Shown here: piece by piece, positions 25,141-33,319 of the stretch | Position numbering within the stretch: the first letter of the stretch is position 1 | Layout: every line of letters starts with the position of its first letter | DNA from: Borrelia sp. P9F1 | GTDB taxonomy: Bacteria > Spirochaetota > Spirochaetia > Borreliales > Borreliaceae | Assembly: GCF_030436115.1 (NCBI RefSeq) | Contig: NZ_CP129414.1 | Location: 1 to 64,000 of the forward strand | Direction of reading: 5' to 3' | Length of the DNA stretch: 64,000 nt | Notes under the pieces: model-generated | Told to the model about the DNA's origin: nothing | Database searches by the model: none | Seen by the model: only the letters and a program-made list of their open reading frames with translations | Made by a program: the position numbers and the translations under genes

Positions 25141-25977
25141 GTGAAAAATATTAATATTATGTTTTTTCTGGTATTAGTACTAGCTTTGGTTGCTTGTGGC
25201 CAGGAAACGCAAGGTGACAGTGTTACACCAGGGTCAGGGAATCCAGGACAGGCAGGTGCATCTGAAGAGGAATCATATGAGGGGATAACAGATGAAGAGA
25301 GGAAAGTAGCTACCGAGCGATTAAGGACTGAAACAGCAAAAGCGTTTAAGGCATTAAAAAAGACCAGAGATGACTACAGTAATGAAATTAATATAGCGAT
25401 GAAAGCGTATGACGCAATAGAAGCGACGACAAAACACGTAATAGCACACAGAGTGGAAATTCCAGCTTTAACTGGTTTTACAAGGGAAAAAGACAGTGCT
25501 AAAATTTATGCAAGCCTAGGTTATGATGGTGATCTAATAAACAAGTTAAATGACTCAATTATTAGTTTAAGGAGTAGCGATGGTAATATTCATGCCAGAG
25601 AAATAAAGATAGCGGCCGGTATATTTAGAATGTTAGTTGAACTTGATGATGCTACTAACAAGATATTGGACACGCATTTGAAAGACGACAACTTAGCAAA
25701 AATAGAGAAAAACAAGGCTAAAATTGATACTGCTACTAAAGAGCTTAATGCATTTATTGCATCAAGAAAGGAATTTATTGCAAGTATTGAAAAGTCAATA
25801 GAGGCGGCGCGGAGTAATGAAATTCGGACTCCAGACGAGGCAAAGGCAGAATTAAACAAGCTTATTGCAACAACTGCAGTAACTAGCGATACTGTAGCAG
25901 GAGAAGCTGGATATTGTCATAGTAGAGTTGAAGCAGTGAAGAAGAATGAGAAAACACTTGCAGGTTTATTTAGTTAA
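25141..25977 (+). CDS. PFam54-like surface lipoprotein, array 1 member 6 (278 aa)
   Basis: GTG 25141 follows AAGGAGAGTAAG. The signal MKNINIMFFLVLVLALVACGQE has Cys19. The signal-proximal spacer resembles the gene at 23086 (QGDSVTPGSGN), whereas the next stretch and the 3' end are identical or nearly so to the gene at 24101; the protein is a mosaic. Family blocks are AKIYASLGYDGD, MLVELDDATNKILDTHL and LNAFIASRKEFIAS. It has its own operator-like dyad and terminator. Confidence 0.8.
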   Translation: MKNINIMFFLVLVLALVACGQETQGDSVTPGSGNPGQAGASEEESYEGITDEERKVATERLRTETAKAFKALKKTRDDYSNEINIAMKAYDAIEATTKHVIAHRVEIPALTGFTREKDSAKIYASLGYDGDLINKLNDSIISLRSSDGNIHAREIKIAAGIFRMLVELDDATNKILDTHLKDDNLAKIEKNKAKIDTATKELNAFIASRKEFIASIEKSIEAARSNEIRTPDEAKAELNKLIATTAVTSDTVAGEAGYCHSRVEAVKKNEKTLAGLFS

Positions 25978-26004
25978 GTAATAACTTTGTTTCAAATTAA
26001 ACCC

Positions 26005-26028
26005 GAAGGCCATAGCAATATGGCCTTC
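26005..26028 (+). terminator. array-1 terminator, copy 5
   Basis: GAAGGCCATA (26005-26014) and TATGGCCTTC (26019-26028), followed by TTTC. Confidence 0.88.
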
Positions 26029-26194
26029 TTTCATTCTTACCCCAAGAGACAAACTTTGAATTTTTGTAAAAATCCAAAATTGCATTAGACTTACGGTAGG
26101 ATGTTATTACCAGTTTATATATCGATAAAAAACATTACTCCTAATGGTGGTGTTCTCTGGTGGCAGGGGCAGATACAACGAGAAGGAAAATGAG

Positions 26195-26908
26195 ATGAGA
26201 AGAACTATTATGATTATTTTTTTAATATTAACAGTAGCTTTGGTGTCCTGCAAGAAAGATGCACAACCTGGTAGCGCAATGTACAAGTACAAGTATGAAA
26301 AGTGCGAGTACTATAAGCAAAAATACGAGAAGTATAAACGTAAAAAGCAGAAGTACGAAAAGAAGAAAGACGGGAAGCTGAAACAGAAAAAACAAAAATA
26401 TGGTAAGTACGGCGAATATGATACTTGCGACGTCTATAGACCCGATTATGACGAGTGTGTTGGGGGAGGCTGCGAAAGCGTTACTGCATTGAAGATCAGG
26501 AGAGATGAATACATTAACGTAGTGATTGACGCAGAGATAAAACTTGAGATAAAAATTGAGACACTAATTAAAAGTGATGAAAAGCCTGTTCAGGGTACTA
26601 GTGCTGCAGTGCCAAGCGCAGTAACAGACGTACAAGCAGTATTAGCTGAGCTTGATAAAACCACTATAAAAATATTGGGTGAGCATTTAACGGATGAAAA
26701 CCTAGAAAAGATAGAAAGCGACCAAGAAAAACTTAAACAGGTTGCTGTAGAACTTGATAAGTTTATTGCTTCAAGAAATGCATTTGTTGAGTACCTTAAA
26801 AAAGCATTAGCAGAAGGTGGCCTTAGAGCTGAAACAGCCGGACAGCAGAGTAGTGTAGTTGGAGATATTCAGGGCAGTGAAGCCAAGCTTGCGGCATTAG
26901 TGAAGTAA
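26195..26908 (+). CDS. diverged array-1 lipoprotein with Lys/Tyr-rich segment (237 aa)
   Basis: ATG 26195 is supported by GAAGG upstream and gives the signal MRRTIMIIFLILTVALVSCKKD (Cys19). Residues 30-75 are a striking run of Lys and Tyr (KYKYEKCEYYKQKYEKYKR in part) with extra Cys residues at about 37, 77, 88 and 95. The SLGY block of the family is missing, but the C-terminal half keeps LAELDKTTIKILGEHLTDENLEKIESD and ELDKFIASRNAFVEYLK in pieces. It thus combines a novel N-terminal part with a PFam54-like tail. The operator-like dyad of the array is absent. Confidence 0.75.
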   Translation: MRRTIMIIFLILTVALVSCKKDAQPGSAMYKYKYEKCEYYKQKYEKYKRKKQKYEKKKDGKLKQKKQKYGKYGEYDTCDVYRPDYDECVGGGCESVTALKIRRDEYINVVIDAEIKLEIKIETLIKSDEKPVQGTSAAVPSAVTDVQAVLAELDKTTIKILGEHLTDENLEKIESDQEKLKQVAVELDKFIASRNAFVEYLKKALAEGGLRAETAGQQSSVVGDIQGSEAKLAALVK

Positions 26909-26926
26909 CGACTTTAAGTTAAAATT

Positions 26927-26960
26927 AAACCCGAAGCATAGCAATATGGCCTTCGGGTTT
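26927..26960 (+). terminator. array-1 terminator, variant
   Basis: AAACCCGAAG (26927-26936) pairs with CTTCGGGTTT (26951-26960), followed by TTATT. The old TATGGCC core is present but only in the loop, so the stem has been remodelled. Confidence 0.85.
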
Positions 26961-27073
26961 TTATTAATCTCCGCATTCTGTCCATAACTTTAGACAAGGT
27001 AAGCAAGGTTTTGAGTTTTTTGCAAAGAACCAGGATTTTACTAGTTTACGGCATGGTGTCTCCCTTAGTCTAT

Positions 27074-27239
27074 GTGAAGATTAGTATAATTGTTTTTCTA
27101 ACATTAACAGTGATTTTGGTGGTTTGTAGCATCTTAAAGCATTTACTATTGCAAGAGATGCATCTATAAAAAGCATAAAATACCAATAGGCTCGGCATCA
27201 GAAAAAGCTTATGAAGCAGATGTGAAGTTAGTTAAGTAA
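27074..27239 (+). pseudogene. collapsed array-1 lipoprotein remnant
   Basis: A signal-peptide-like start (GTG 27074, VKISIIVFLTLTVILVVCS) is followed directly, in a different frame, by DNA matching the LKAFIASRDA block of the neighbouring genes, then stop codons, and finally the family ending GTTAGTTAAGTAA at 27227-27239. About 500-600 bases of the middle are missing compared with intact members. It is a clear internal-deletion relic. Confidence 0.75.
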
Positions 27240-27516
27240 AAATTTAAAACTCTAGTTAAGACGATAATTTAAGGGTATATTGCTATGGTCTTTCTCATTT
27301 CTCAGCCTTGTACTGACCTAGTCTGAGCACTTTTTCTATTTCTACCTTTCGATGTATGATCCCGAGGGTCAAATTTTAAATCTTTTAAAATCATAGAGCT
27401 TTGCTAATTTAAGACACAATATCGTTATTAGTTGATAATATTCTTAATAAGTCTTTATTATAAAAATAATATTTGTTAAGAACGTTTAAGAATAATAAAG
27501 AACAAAAGGAGGGTCT

Positions 27517-28508
27517 ATGAAGAAGAATAGTGTCGTATTCTTGCTAATACTAGCGGGAGCTTTAGTTGCTACTTGCAGTTTAGGCAAAGATGATGATGTA
27601 ACACCAGACGGTACAAATAAACTAGGTAAGAATGAAGTGTTAAGTGATAAAGCGATAAAAAAGTTAAGTAAGAAAACACCCGTCAATACAAGTAAATCAG
27701 GTAAAGATGAAGTATCAGATGGTAAATCACTGAAACAATTACATGGAAAGACACGTACAGACGGTCGCTTGGTGGCGTGTCAGCTGTAAGTGGGACATCT
27801 GAAGCCTACACAGACCCAGATACGACTGATAGGGTGGATGATGAAGCTGGAGCTGGTAACGTGGATGCTGAAGTGTTTGATAAATTCGCAATTGTATCGA
27901 AGGAAGCATTGTTTCACAGACTGAAAACCAAAATATATAGACACAGAGAAAAAATGGATAGTTTGAGGACGAATTTTGGATCAGTAGCAGAGCAAAATAA
28001 AATAGAAGTGCCTGCTGGGGTAAGGGTTCTCTCAGACGGAGATCAGTTTAGAATTCAAGCAAGTCTGGATTGTAACACAAAGGCTATTAAGAATTTAAAT
28101 ACTGTGATTAAGGCATTAAAACTTGACAGTGGAGGCAAGGACACGGAAATAGAAACGGTTAACGAAATACTAGGACTGTTATCCTCCATGGATCAGGAAA
28201 GTACCGATTTGTTTTATGAGTGTTTGGAATACAGAATTCTAGAAAAAATTAAGGACGACAGGACTAAAATCGAGCAGGTGGATGCAGAGATTGAGACGTT
28301 TATTAGCGCAATGTATGGTCTTAAGGGGTTTTTTAGAGAAATAATAGACACAGCATCATTAAACCCATTTGATATTACATTTGTGAAGACAGAATTAGAG
28401 AGGATTAACGATTTACGAACTGCAACGACTAAAGAATATGGGTATCGTCAAGATATGATTGAATCTCTTGTTAATGTAAAAAAGCATTTAGGCTTATTTA
28501 GCGCGTAA
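27517..28508 (+). pseudogene. PFam54-like lipoprotein gene interrupted by a frameshift
   Basis: AAAGGAGG precedes ATG 27517. The first frame codes MKKNSVVFLLILAGALVATCSLGK (Cys20) and a linker with repeated GK-EV-SD motifs, and stops at 27789. A second frame, open from 27726, takes over and codes the rest: VSAVSGTSEAYTDPD, then FRIQASLDCNTK and the family C-terminus to 28508. Joining them near 27771 by a one-base change gives one protein of about 330 residues. The change lies in a GGTGG stretch, so a sequencing error or a phase-variable site must be considered. If translated separately, only a linker peptide would be lipidated. Confidence 0.75.
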
Positions 28509-29030
28509 TCAAGCTTAAACTAAAAGGGAGGGCATGTGGCCTTCCTTCATCTCTGCTCTTATGTGTTTTCTTAAGAGATACGTTTCAATTACTGTCGTAT
28601 GGTATTGAGCACCATTTGATAAGCAGAAGATGGGAATTATTTACGAGAGTGGATGTACTACTTCGGATCAGGGACTTATTTGGCTTGAGGGATCTTGGTA
28701 TGTGGGGTTTGGGCAGCTCAACTGGGGTGTTAAATTTCAAAGAAATCGGAATTCAGGAATTTTAAATGGATAAGCAATGGTTCTTGTAACCTTTTTTTTC
28801 GGGTAACATAGCTTTATTTAAATATTAGTTAAATCCACAAAGGTAATAAGCTTAGAAGAGAAATAAAAATTTCAGAATAGCAATAATGAAATAAGCCCTA
28901 AAGGTCTTATTCAAGCTTTAAGGTTAATTTCTCACCAAAGGAATTTTATATTAAATAAGTGTTTATTTTGTTTATTGATATAGACTTATTCTCATAATGG
29001 TTGGAGTCTTTTAAAAGAGGAGGAGAGATT
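28509..29030. other. 520-bp intergenic region with one short open frame
   Basis: A hairpin (GGGAGGGC/GGCCTTCC, about 28525-28546) ends the previous gene. At 28630-28773 a 47-codon frame reads MGIIYESGCTTSDQG, GSWYVGFGQLNWGVKF and stops. It lacks a ribosome binding site. It reads like the C-terminus of a strand-rich surface or tail-fibre protein and is probably a fragment. The remainder is AT-rich promoter DNA. Confidence 0.4.
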
Positions 29031-29705
29031 ATGCGTATTGGTGTTTTATTTGCGTCCTTGGGTCTTGTTGTATTTGGTTGTAGGTTGTACGTTATCGGAG
29101 ATGATTGTGCAGACACCCCTGAGGCAAGGGAGCGTGTTGCTAGACAGGCTGCGGACAAAAAGGTTGTCTCGTTAGAAGAATCTTTGGATGATGTCCTTGG
29201 GTCTCTTTATGAGGATAATCCTACGGTTAGTGCTAAGCAGAAGGCATTCTTTGGGTGGCTAAAAGACAATGATCCTGACTATTCTAAGCGGAAGGAATTA
29301 GCGGAAGCTGTGGGGAAGGTTTATGACTTTATTAAAGAGAAAGCTGGGACTTCAGAGGAAATTAGACAAATAATTGAGAAAGGGAAAGACGATGAGGGGA
29401 TGAAGCGGGCTGGACTTGGGAAGCCTGGTGATCTTAAGACCGATGAGCAAGTAGGTGCTTTGGTTAAATATGTTATGGAACAGCAAGATGATTTGGACTT
29501 AGAGGTTGGAAGTAGCAATATAAAGTCATTTTTTGATGAGTTGGGGGCGGTATTTGACGATGATCTTGCTGCTGCGGCTAAAGGCAAAGACAAAGTCGAG
29601 AAAAAAGATAGAAGTAATGAAGAGGTTTTTGAGGATCTGAAGAAGTTTTTAACTGATGAGTCTGAAGATGGGCAATTTGAGACTTTAAAAAGTACTCTTG
29701 AATAA
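29031..29705 (+). CDS. Mlp-like lipoprotein (224 aa)
   Basis: AGGAGGAGAG precedes ATG 29031. MRIGVLFASLGLVVFGCRL is the signal, with Cys17. The middle carries KQKAFFGWLKDNDPDYSKRKELAEAVGKVYDF in parts (FFGWLKDNDPDYSKRKELA), the core motif of relapsing-fever Mlp proteins, and later DLKTDEQVGALVKYV and IKSFFDELGAVFDDD. Mlp lipoproteins are surface antigens usually encoded on cp32-type plasmids. It shares these motifs with the next gene. It forms a single-gene unit with a terminator at 29740. Confidence 0.75.
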   Translation: MRIGVLFASLGLVVFGCRLYVIGDDCADTPEARERVARQAADKKVVSLEESLDDVLGSLYEDNPTVSAKQKAFFGWLKDNDPDYSKRKELAEAVGKVYDFIKEKAGTSEEIRQIIEKGKDDEGMKRAGLGKPGDLKTDEQVGALVKYVMEQQDDLDLEVGSSNIKSFFDELGAVFDDDLAAAAKGKDKVEKKDRSNEEVFEDLKKFLTDESEDGQFETLKSTLE

Positions 29706-29739
29706 AAAGAAGGAATTAGTTAAAGTACAAATTCAAGAG

Positions 29740-29772
29740 CTAACCCTGAAGTGTTGAGAGCTTTAGGGTTAG
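29740..29772 (+). terminator. intrinsic terminator
   Basis: CTAACCCT (29740-29747) pairs with AGGGTTAG (29765-29772), followed by TTTT. Confidence 0.82.
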
Positions 29773-29856
29773 TTTTGCTTAGAGAGAGGGCCTAGTAACA
29801 GGTTTTATTTAAAATTTTATTGTTGCTTTGCCCTGATTAGGGTTATAGGAGAGGAA

Positions 29857-30615
29857 ATGAAGAATGTTAATATTTTAGTGTGCACGCTCGTTTTCATGCT
29901 TAGCTGTGGTCTTTGTGGTAAGGTCGCATCTTTAGAGGGAAGTATTGAGGGGCGAGTAGTGGGTCCAGGTGGGGAGGCTGAGTTCTCTGCTTCAGGATCT
30001 GTTGTGGCTACAGCGAAAAAAGCTACGGCTAAAAAGAGTGCGTCTGTGAGCTTAAGCGAGGAAGAAAAGCGTTTTGAGAGCCTTAGAGATTTTATGGGCG
30101 GTGCTGTTAAGGTGGATCGCAACAGAAAGAATGAATCAGATATTCAAAGGTACGAGGAGAGACGGAAGGACTTTTTTGAATGGTTAGGAAAAAACGATCC
30201 AGATCATTCCAAAAGGAAAAGTTTAGTGGATTCCATGAAGAGAGTGCATGCTTTGGTGAAGAAGGGGGCACAAGCAAAGCCTTTATCACATGAATTTAAT
30301 AATTTAATTGGGTGGATAAAAGGATCTGATGGTGGGAATGGAGCTGGGAAGAAGATTTTAGAAGATGCTGGAATTAATACTATTGGTGATGTTAAAACCG
30401 ATGAGCAGGTGGATGCCTTAATAAAAGCTGTTCTTGCTAGTTCAATTTGTGACGGAACTGCTTTAAGTGTATTTTTCCAAAAATTAAATGATGTTTTCAA
30501 TGGCAAGCATAAAGATGAAAGCGAGGTTTTAGCAAAACTTCAAGAGTTACTGACTGATAAAAAAGTTGATGGGCTCTTTGAAGTGTTAAAAAAGAGATTA
30601 AGTGAGATTAAATGA
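29857..30615 (+). CDS. Mlp-family lipoprotein (252 aa)
   Basis: ATAGGAGAGG precedes ATG 29857. MKNVNILVCTLVFMLSCGLCG has lipidation Cys17. Residues 25-60 form a Gly/Ala/Ser-rich spacer (EGRVVGPGGEAEFSASGSV). Then comes the Mlp core LSEEEKRFESLRDFMGGA, KDFFEWLGKNDPDHSKRKSL, and later DVKTDEQVDALIKAV and FFQKLNDVFNG. It clearly matches the relapsing-fever Mlp pattern and the gene before it. Mlp proteins are surface-exposed and immunogenic; their ligands are unsettled. Confidence 0.8.
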   Translation: MKNVNILVCTLVFMLSCGLCGKVASLEGSIEGRVVGPGGEAEFSASGSVVATAKKATAKKSASVSLSEEEKRFESLRDFMGGAVKVDRNRKNESDIQRYEERRKDFFEWLGKNDPDHSKRKSLVDSMKRVHALVKKGAQAKPLSHEFNNLIGWIKGSDGGNGAGKKILEDAGINTIGDVKTDEQVDALIKAVLASSICDGTALSVFFQKLNDVFNGKHKDESEVLAKLQELLTDKKVDGLFEVLKKRLSEIK

Positions 30616-30669
30616 AAGATTACAAAATGAGAATTTAAAAACGTAGGCAAAGTACATTATAGACCCGGG

Positions 30670-30694
30670 GCCCTAGAGTAAAAGCTTTAGGGCT
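30670..30694 (+). terminator. intrinsic terminator
   Basis: GCCCTAGAG (30670-30678) pairs with CTTTAGGGC (30686-30694) with one wobble, followed by TCTTTTTTT. Confidence 0.85.
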
Positions 30695-30802
30695 CTTTTT
30701 TTGCGGAAGTAGTAAAACTTAAGTTTAAGCGTTTAAGTTGCTTTGTTCTAGCAATTTTTAAATATAGGTAATATAATTAGTAAGCAATATTCATTTAGTT
30801 AA

Positions 30803-31504
30803 ATGAATAAATTATCTTGTAATCAACCTTATATGTTAAGGGTGTATTGTTTGTCCAAAATAGGAAGTGTTATTTTAAATGGTGTTGATTTTACCAAAGA
30901 TGGGTGTGTTGGATTGGGTGTGGTAGATAAGGAAGAAGTTTCTAATTATTTAGGTATGAATCGTGATGTTAGTTTAGCTAGGAAGCTAGAGAAGATCGCA
31001 CTTGATGCTTTAGATACTGTTGTTGCTAAACTGGATTTGGTTTATTCTACTCCGATTTTAAGGGAAGTTAGTTATGAGATCGATAGAATAAAGGAAAAGG
31101 TTGAAATTGTTTCTGCCGTGACTTCCAGGCTTAATAAACATCTTTTACTAATAAGAGATAAGTTTTATCAAGAGATTGGTTCTTCATTTGTAATGCAGGT
31201 TACAGATAACATATTGGATTTATTTTATTGGATTAGGATGGATTTTCATACTATGGATGAAATTGAAAGGCGCATTAACCAGGGGTTAAGTCATACGTAC
31301 AACGAGCTTGAGTTAATAGAGGAGGCTGAGGGGGAAATTAGAGAGACAGAAGATATAGAAAGGGTTAAGATTTTAAGCGTGGTGCTTGAGGTTTTAAAGT
31401 CAACTTTATCCGCAGATAAGGCCTTGATGCACATAATTCACATGTCAATCAGGGCTTCTAGGGAGTTTGCCATTAGAAAAATCGATAGAGTTGTACAAGA
31501 TTAA
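30803..31504 (+). CDS. hypothetical helical protein (233 aa)
   Basis: ATG 30803 has no clear ribosome binding site. A TATAAT box at 30772-30777 lies 25 bases before it, giving a short leader. There is no signal peptide. The first 60 residues are mixed and include two or three Cys; the rest is almost wholly helical and rich in Glu, Lys, Ile and Leu, as in a coiled-coil or four-helix protein. It stands 47 bases before the cassette at 31552 and might be co-transcribed with it. Family unknown. Confidence 0.6.
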   Translation: MNKLSCNQPYMLRVYCLSKIGSVILNGVDFTKDGCVGLGVVDKEEVSNYLGMNRDVSLARKLEKIALDALDTVVAKLDLVYSTPILREVSYEIDRIKEKVEIVSAVTSRLNKHLLLIRDKFYQEIGSSFVMQVTDNILDLFYWIRMDFHTMDEIERRINQGLSHTYNELELIEEAEGEIRETEDIERVKILSVVLEVLKSTLSADKALMHIIHMSIRASREFAIRKIDRVVQD

Positions 31505-31551
31505 TGCTATGTAGTAAGGGTTGAAAATATTAGTATAGGAGGTAACAATTT

Positions 31552-32097
31552 ATGATAAAGAGAAATATTTCTTTAATCTTGTTATTGTTTTTGTTAAGTT
31601 TATTTATGTCTTGTGAGAGTTCATACAAGGAAGTAGAAAAGGTTTCAGTTGAGTATAACAGCAATAATAGTTATGCGGGGTCAATTAATTTAACCTTATT
31701 AAATGGTTACGATTCTTTTTTGTTAAAGTATGATCTTTTCACAGAAAATTGTAGCGTTGAGGCGCAGTTTGAGGGAAAAGATGAGCTTTTGGTTAAGGAT
31801 ATAAAATTGACTGGAAGTGAGATTTGTGTTTCACCCGATGCTGACAAGACAGTTTATGAGCTTGATGGTTTGTGGACAATGAGTGTTAATATTGATTTGG
31901 GTCGTTGCATAAGGGAATGGAAGGAGTTGGCAAATAAGGCTGGTGGACAGAATCTATCTTTTTTCCTTACCACTGTTGGTAAGGAAAGTGGTGTTAAGAA
32001 GGACTATGCTTTCAAGGTTAGCTCAAGGAATTTGCTCAGATTTATTGAGTCTATTGAACTTGTAAATCCTGATGGATTTTCTAGTAATTTTAGTTAG
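31552..32097 (+). CDS. lipoprotein, first gene of cassette copy 2 (181 aa)
   Basis: AGGAGGTAACAATTT precedes ATG 31552. MIKRNISLILLLFLLSLFMSCESS has lipidation Cys21. The mature protein is strand-rich with three further Cys (NCSVEAQFEG, SEICVSPD, LGRCIREW) and a C-terminal helix FKVSSRNLLRFIESIE. Size, layout and position before the partner gene match the gene at 18142, which has lost or never had the lipobox. Sequence identity is low, so the duplication is old. Confidence 0.7.
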   Translation: MIKRNISLILLLFLLSLFMSCESSYKEVEKVSVEYNSNNSYAGSINLTLLNGYDSFLLKYDLFTENCSVEAQFEGKDELLVKDIKLTGSEICVSPDADKTVYELDGLWTMSVNIDLGRCIREWKELANKAGGQNLSFFLTTVGKESGVKKDYAFKVSSRNLLRFIESIELVNPDGFSSNFS

Positions 32098-32109
32098 TGA
32101 GGTGTGTTT

Positions 32110-32691
32110 ATGAGATTTGTTTCAATAATTTCCATATTGCTTTGTCTTTTAGGTTTATCTTCCCTTTCAGCAGGTGTTTTAGAGTCTTGTAATAAATATT
32201 TTTGCTCTAAGACTTATGAGGCAAGATTGAATCATGCTAATAAAATAAGAAGTGTTTTGTTCCAGAAGGAAGTTTTAAACGAAGAAGGCGAGGGATATCA
32301 GGACTACGAAGAGTCTTATAAGGAGCAGTTGGGGAAGTCTTTCCCCTCTTATCGTTTTACGTTTAATATATTTGGCGAGAAGAGAATGCTTAACTTTAAA
32401 AATGTTATCTTTGGAGATTTAGATGCACAGATGTCGATGTTTAATATGACAGAGCGTAGTGTACAGCTTGCAAATATTAAGGATTTTCACATAGAGCCTG
32501 TTGAAAACAATAAAAACCTCCTAGATTTAGTCTTTCCAGTGGAGGTAAAAAATACTTTAGTTGTTTATCTCAGGAAGGAACTTGTTGATAGACTTAAACA
32601 AAAAGATAAACTCAAATTTATTTTAGTAGCTCATGATGACACGGAGTATGATGTTGAGCTTTTCAATTTTTTAAAAGATCATGATTTTTAG
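32110..32691 (+). CDS. secreted protein, second gene of cassette copy 2 (193 aa)
   Basis: ATG 32110 is chosen because GAGGTG lies 6-10 bases upstream; GTG 32104 is an alternative. The start MRFVSIISILLCLLGLSSLSAG is a signal peptide with likely cleavage after SAG or SLSA; a Cys at 12 is not in a lipobox. Shared with the gene at 18773 are NFKNVIFGDLDA, LKFILVAHDDTEY and NFLKDHDF. The two copies differ in that here the first gene is the lipoprotein and the second is not, the reverse of copy 1. Confidence 0.7.
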   Translation: MRFVSIISILLCLLGLSSLSAGVLESCNKYFCSKTYEARLNHANKIRSVLFQKEVLNEEGEGYQDYEESYKEQLGKSFPSYRFTFNIFGEKRMLNFKNVIFGDLDAQMSMFNMTERSVQLANIKDFHIEPVENNKNLLDLVFPVEVKNTLVVYLRKELVDRLKQKDKLKFILVAHDDTEYDVELFNFLKDHDF

Positions 32692-32724
32692 TTAAATTTA
32701 ATAATGATTAAGATCCAAGCTTAG

Positions 32725-32752
32725 GAGGGAATGTCTACTGAGGCATTCCCTC
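32725..32752 (+). terminator. intrinsic terminator
   Basis: GAGGGAATG (32725-32733) pairs exactly with CATTCCCTC (32744-32752), followed by TTTG. Confidence 0.8.
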
Positions 32753-32847
32753 TTTGCCTGTTAAAAATATTAAACAAATTTCATGACTTGGGCATGATTT
32801 TAGATTAAGTTGAGATATAGTTCTGTTCAACGGGCGGAGGTAATTCC

Positions 32848-33090
32848 GTGTTTTTGATGCGAGAGGTCTTTTTTTTGAAGAGTAGGGAGTTATTCAAAGG
32901 AATCGCTGGGGCTGTTGTCGTGCTCACGGGGTGTGCTCGGCTTGTCTTGATCGTATTGTTGGATATTATTGAGTTTGTTTTAGTACTGCTGGAGGGTGTA
33001 ATTGATACGTTTTCTGGCTTATTTTTTAGTGTGAACAAGTTGGTTCAGCTGCTTTGTTTGGCTATACTGCCTAAAAGGGCGAATCTCTAA
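32848..33090 (+). CDS. small hydrophobic protein (80 aa)
   Basis: GTG 32848 is preceded by GGCGGAGG at good spacing. Two hydrophobic helices span about residues 17-45 and 48-75 (AGAVVVLTGCARLVLIVLL and VLVLLEGVIDTFSGLFF), with basic ends. VVLTGC resembles a lipobox at Cys29, but the second helix suggests a membrane protein. It lies between the lipoprotein island and the portal gene. A small holin-like or membrane phage protein is possible; no family recognised. Confidence 0.55.
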   Translation: MFLMREVFFLKSRELFKGIAGAVVVLTGCARLVLIVLLDIIEFVLVLLEGVIDTFSGLFFSVNKLVQLLCLAILPKRANL

Positions 33091-33303
33091 AATACAAATG
33101 AGCAGCAGGTAATGGGCTCTTTTAGTGCTTATTACCTTATGTTGATTTCATTCATACATTCTTCTTCTAGAGTTCATGAATAGATATTTCTAACCGTGAA
33201 CTCTTTGTTTGTTTAAGCGCAAGTTTAAGAGTAAATACTTAAGAATTAGTCTAATTTAGAATTAATTATTAATTTGTAATGAGTATGCAAAATTGGTTTT
33301 TTT

Positions 33304-33312
33304 TGTTACACT
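33304..33312 (+). promoter_or_regulatory. extended -10 promoter of the head/tail operon, probably leaderless
   Basis: TGTTACACT gives an extended -10 (TG, one base, TACACT at 33307-33312) only 7 bases before ATG 33320. No Shine-Dalgarno precedes the ATG. The arrangement parallels the terminase promoter at 13532-13560. Confidence 0.45.
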
Positions 33313-33319
33313 TAAACAT

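Noticed and set aside
19962..30615. Lipoproteins considered as Vsp/Vlp variable major proteins
   Set aside because: They lack the Vlp/Vsp N-terminal and helical signatures and match PFam54-like or Mlp-like patterns better. No expression-site telomere context is present.
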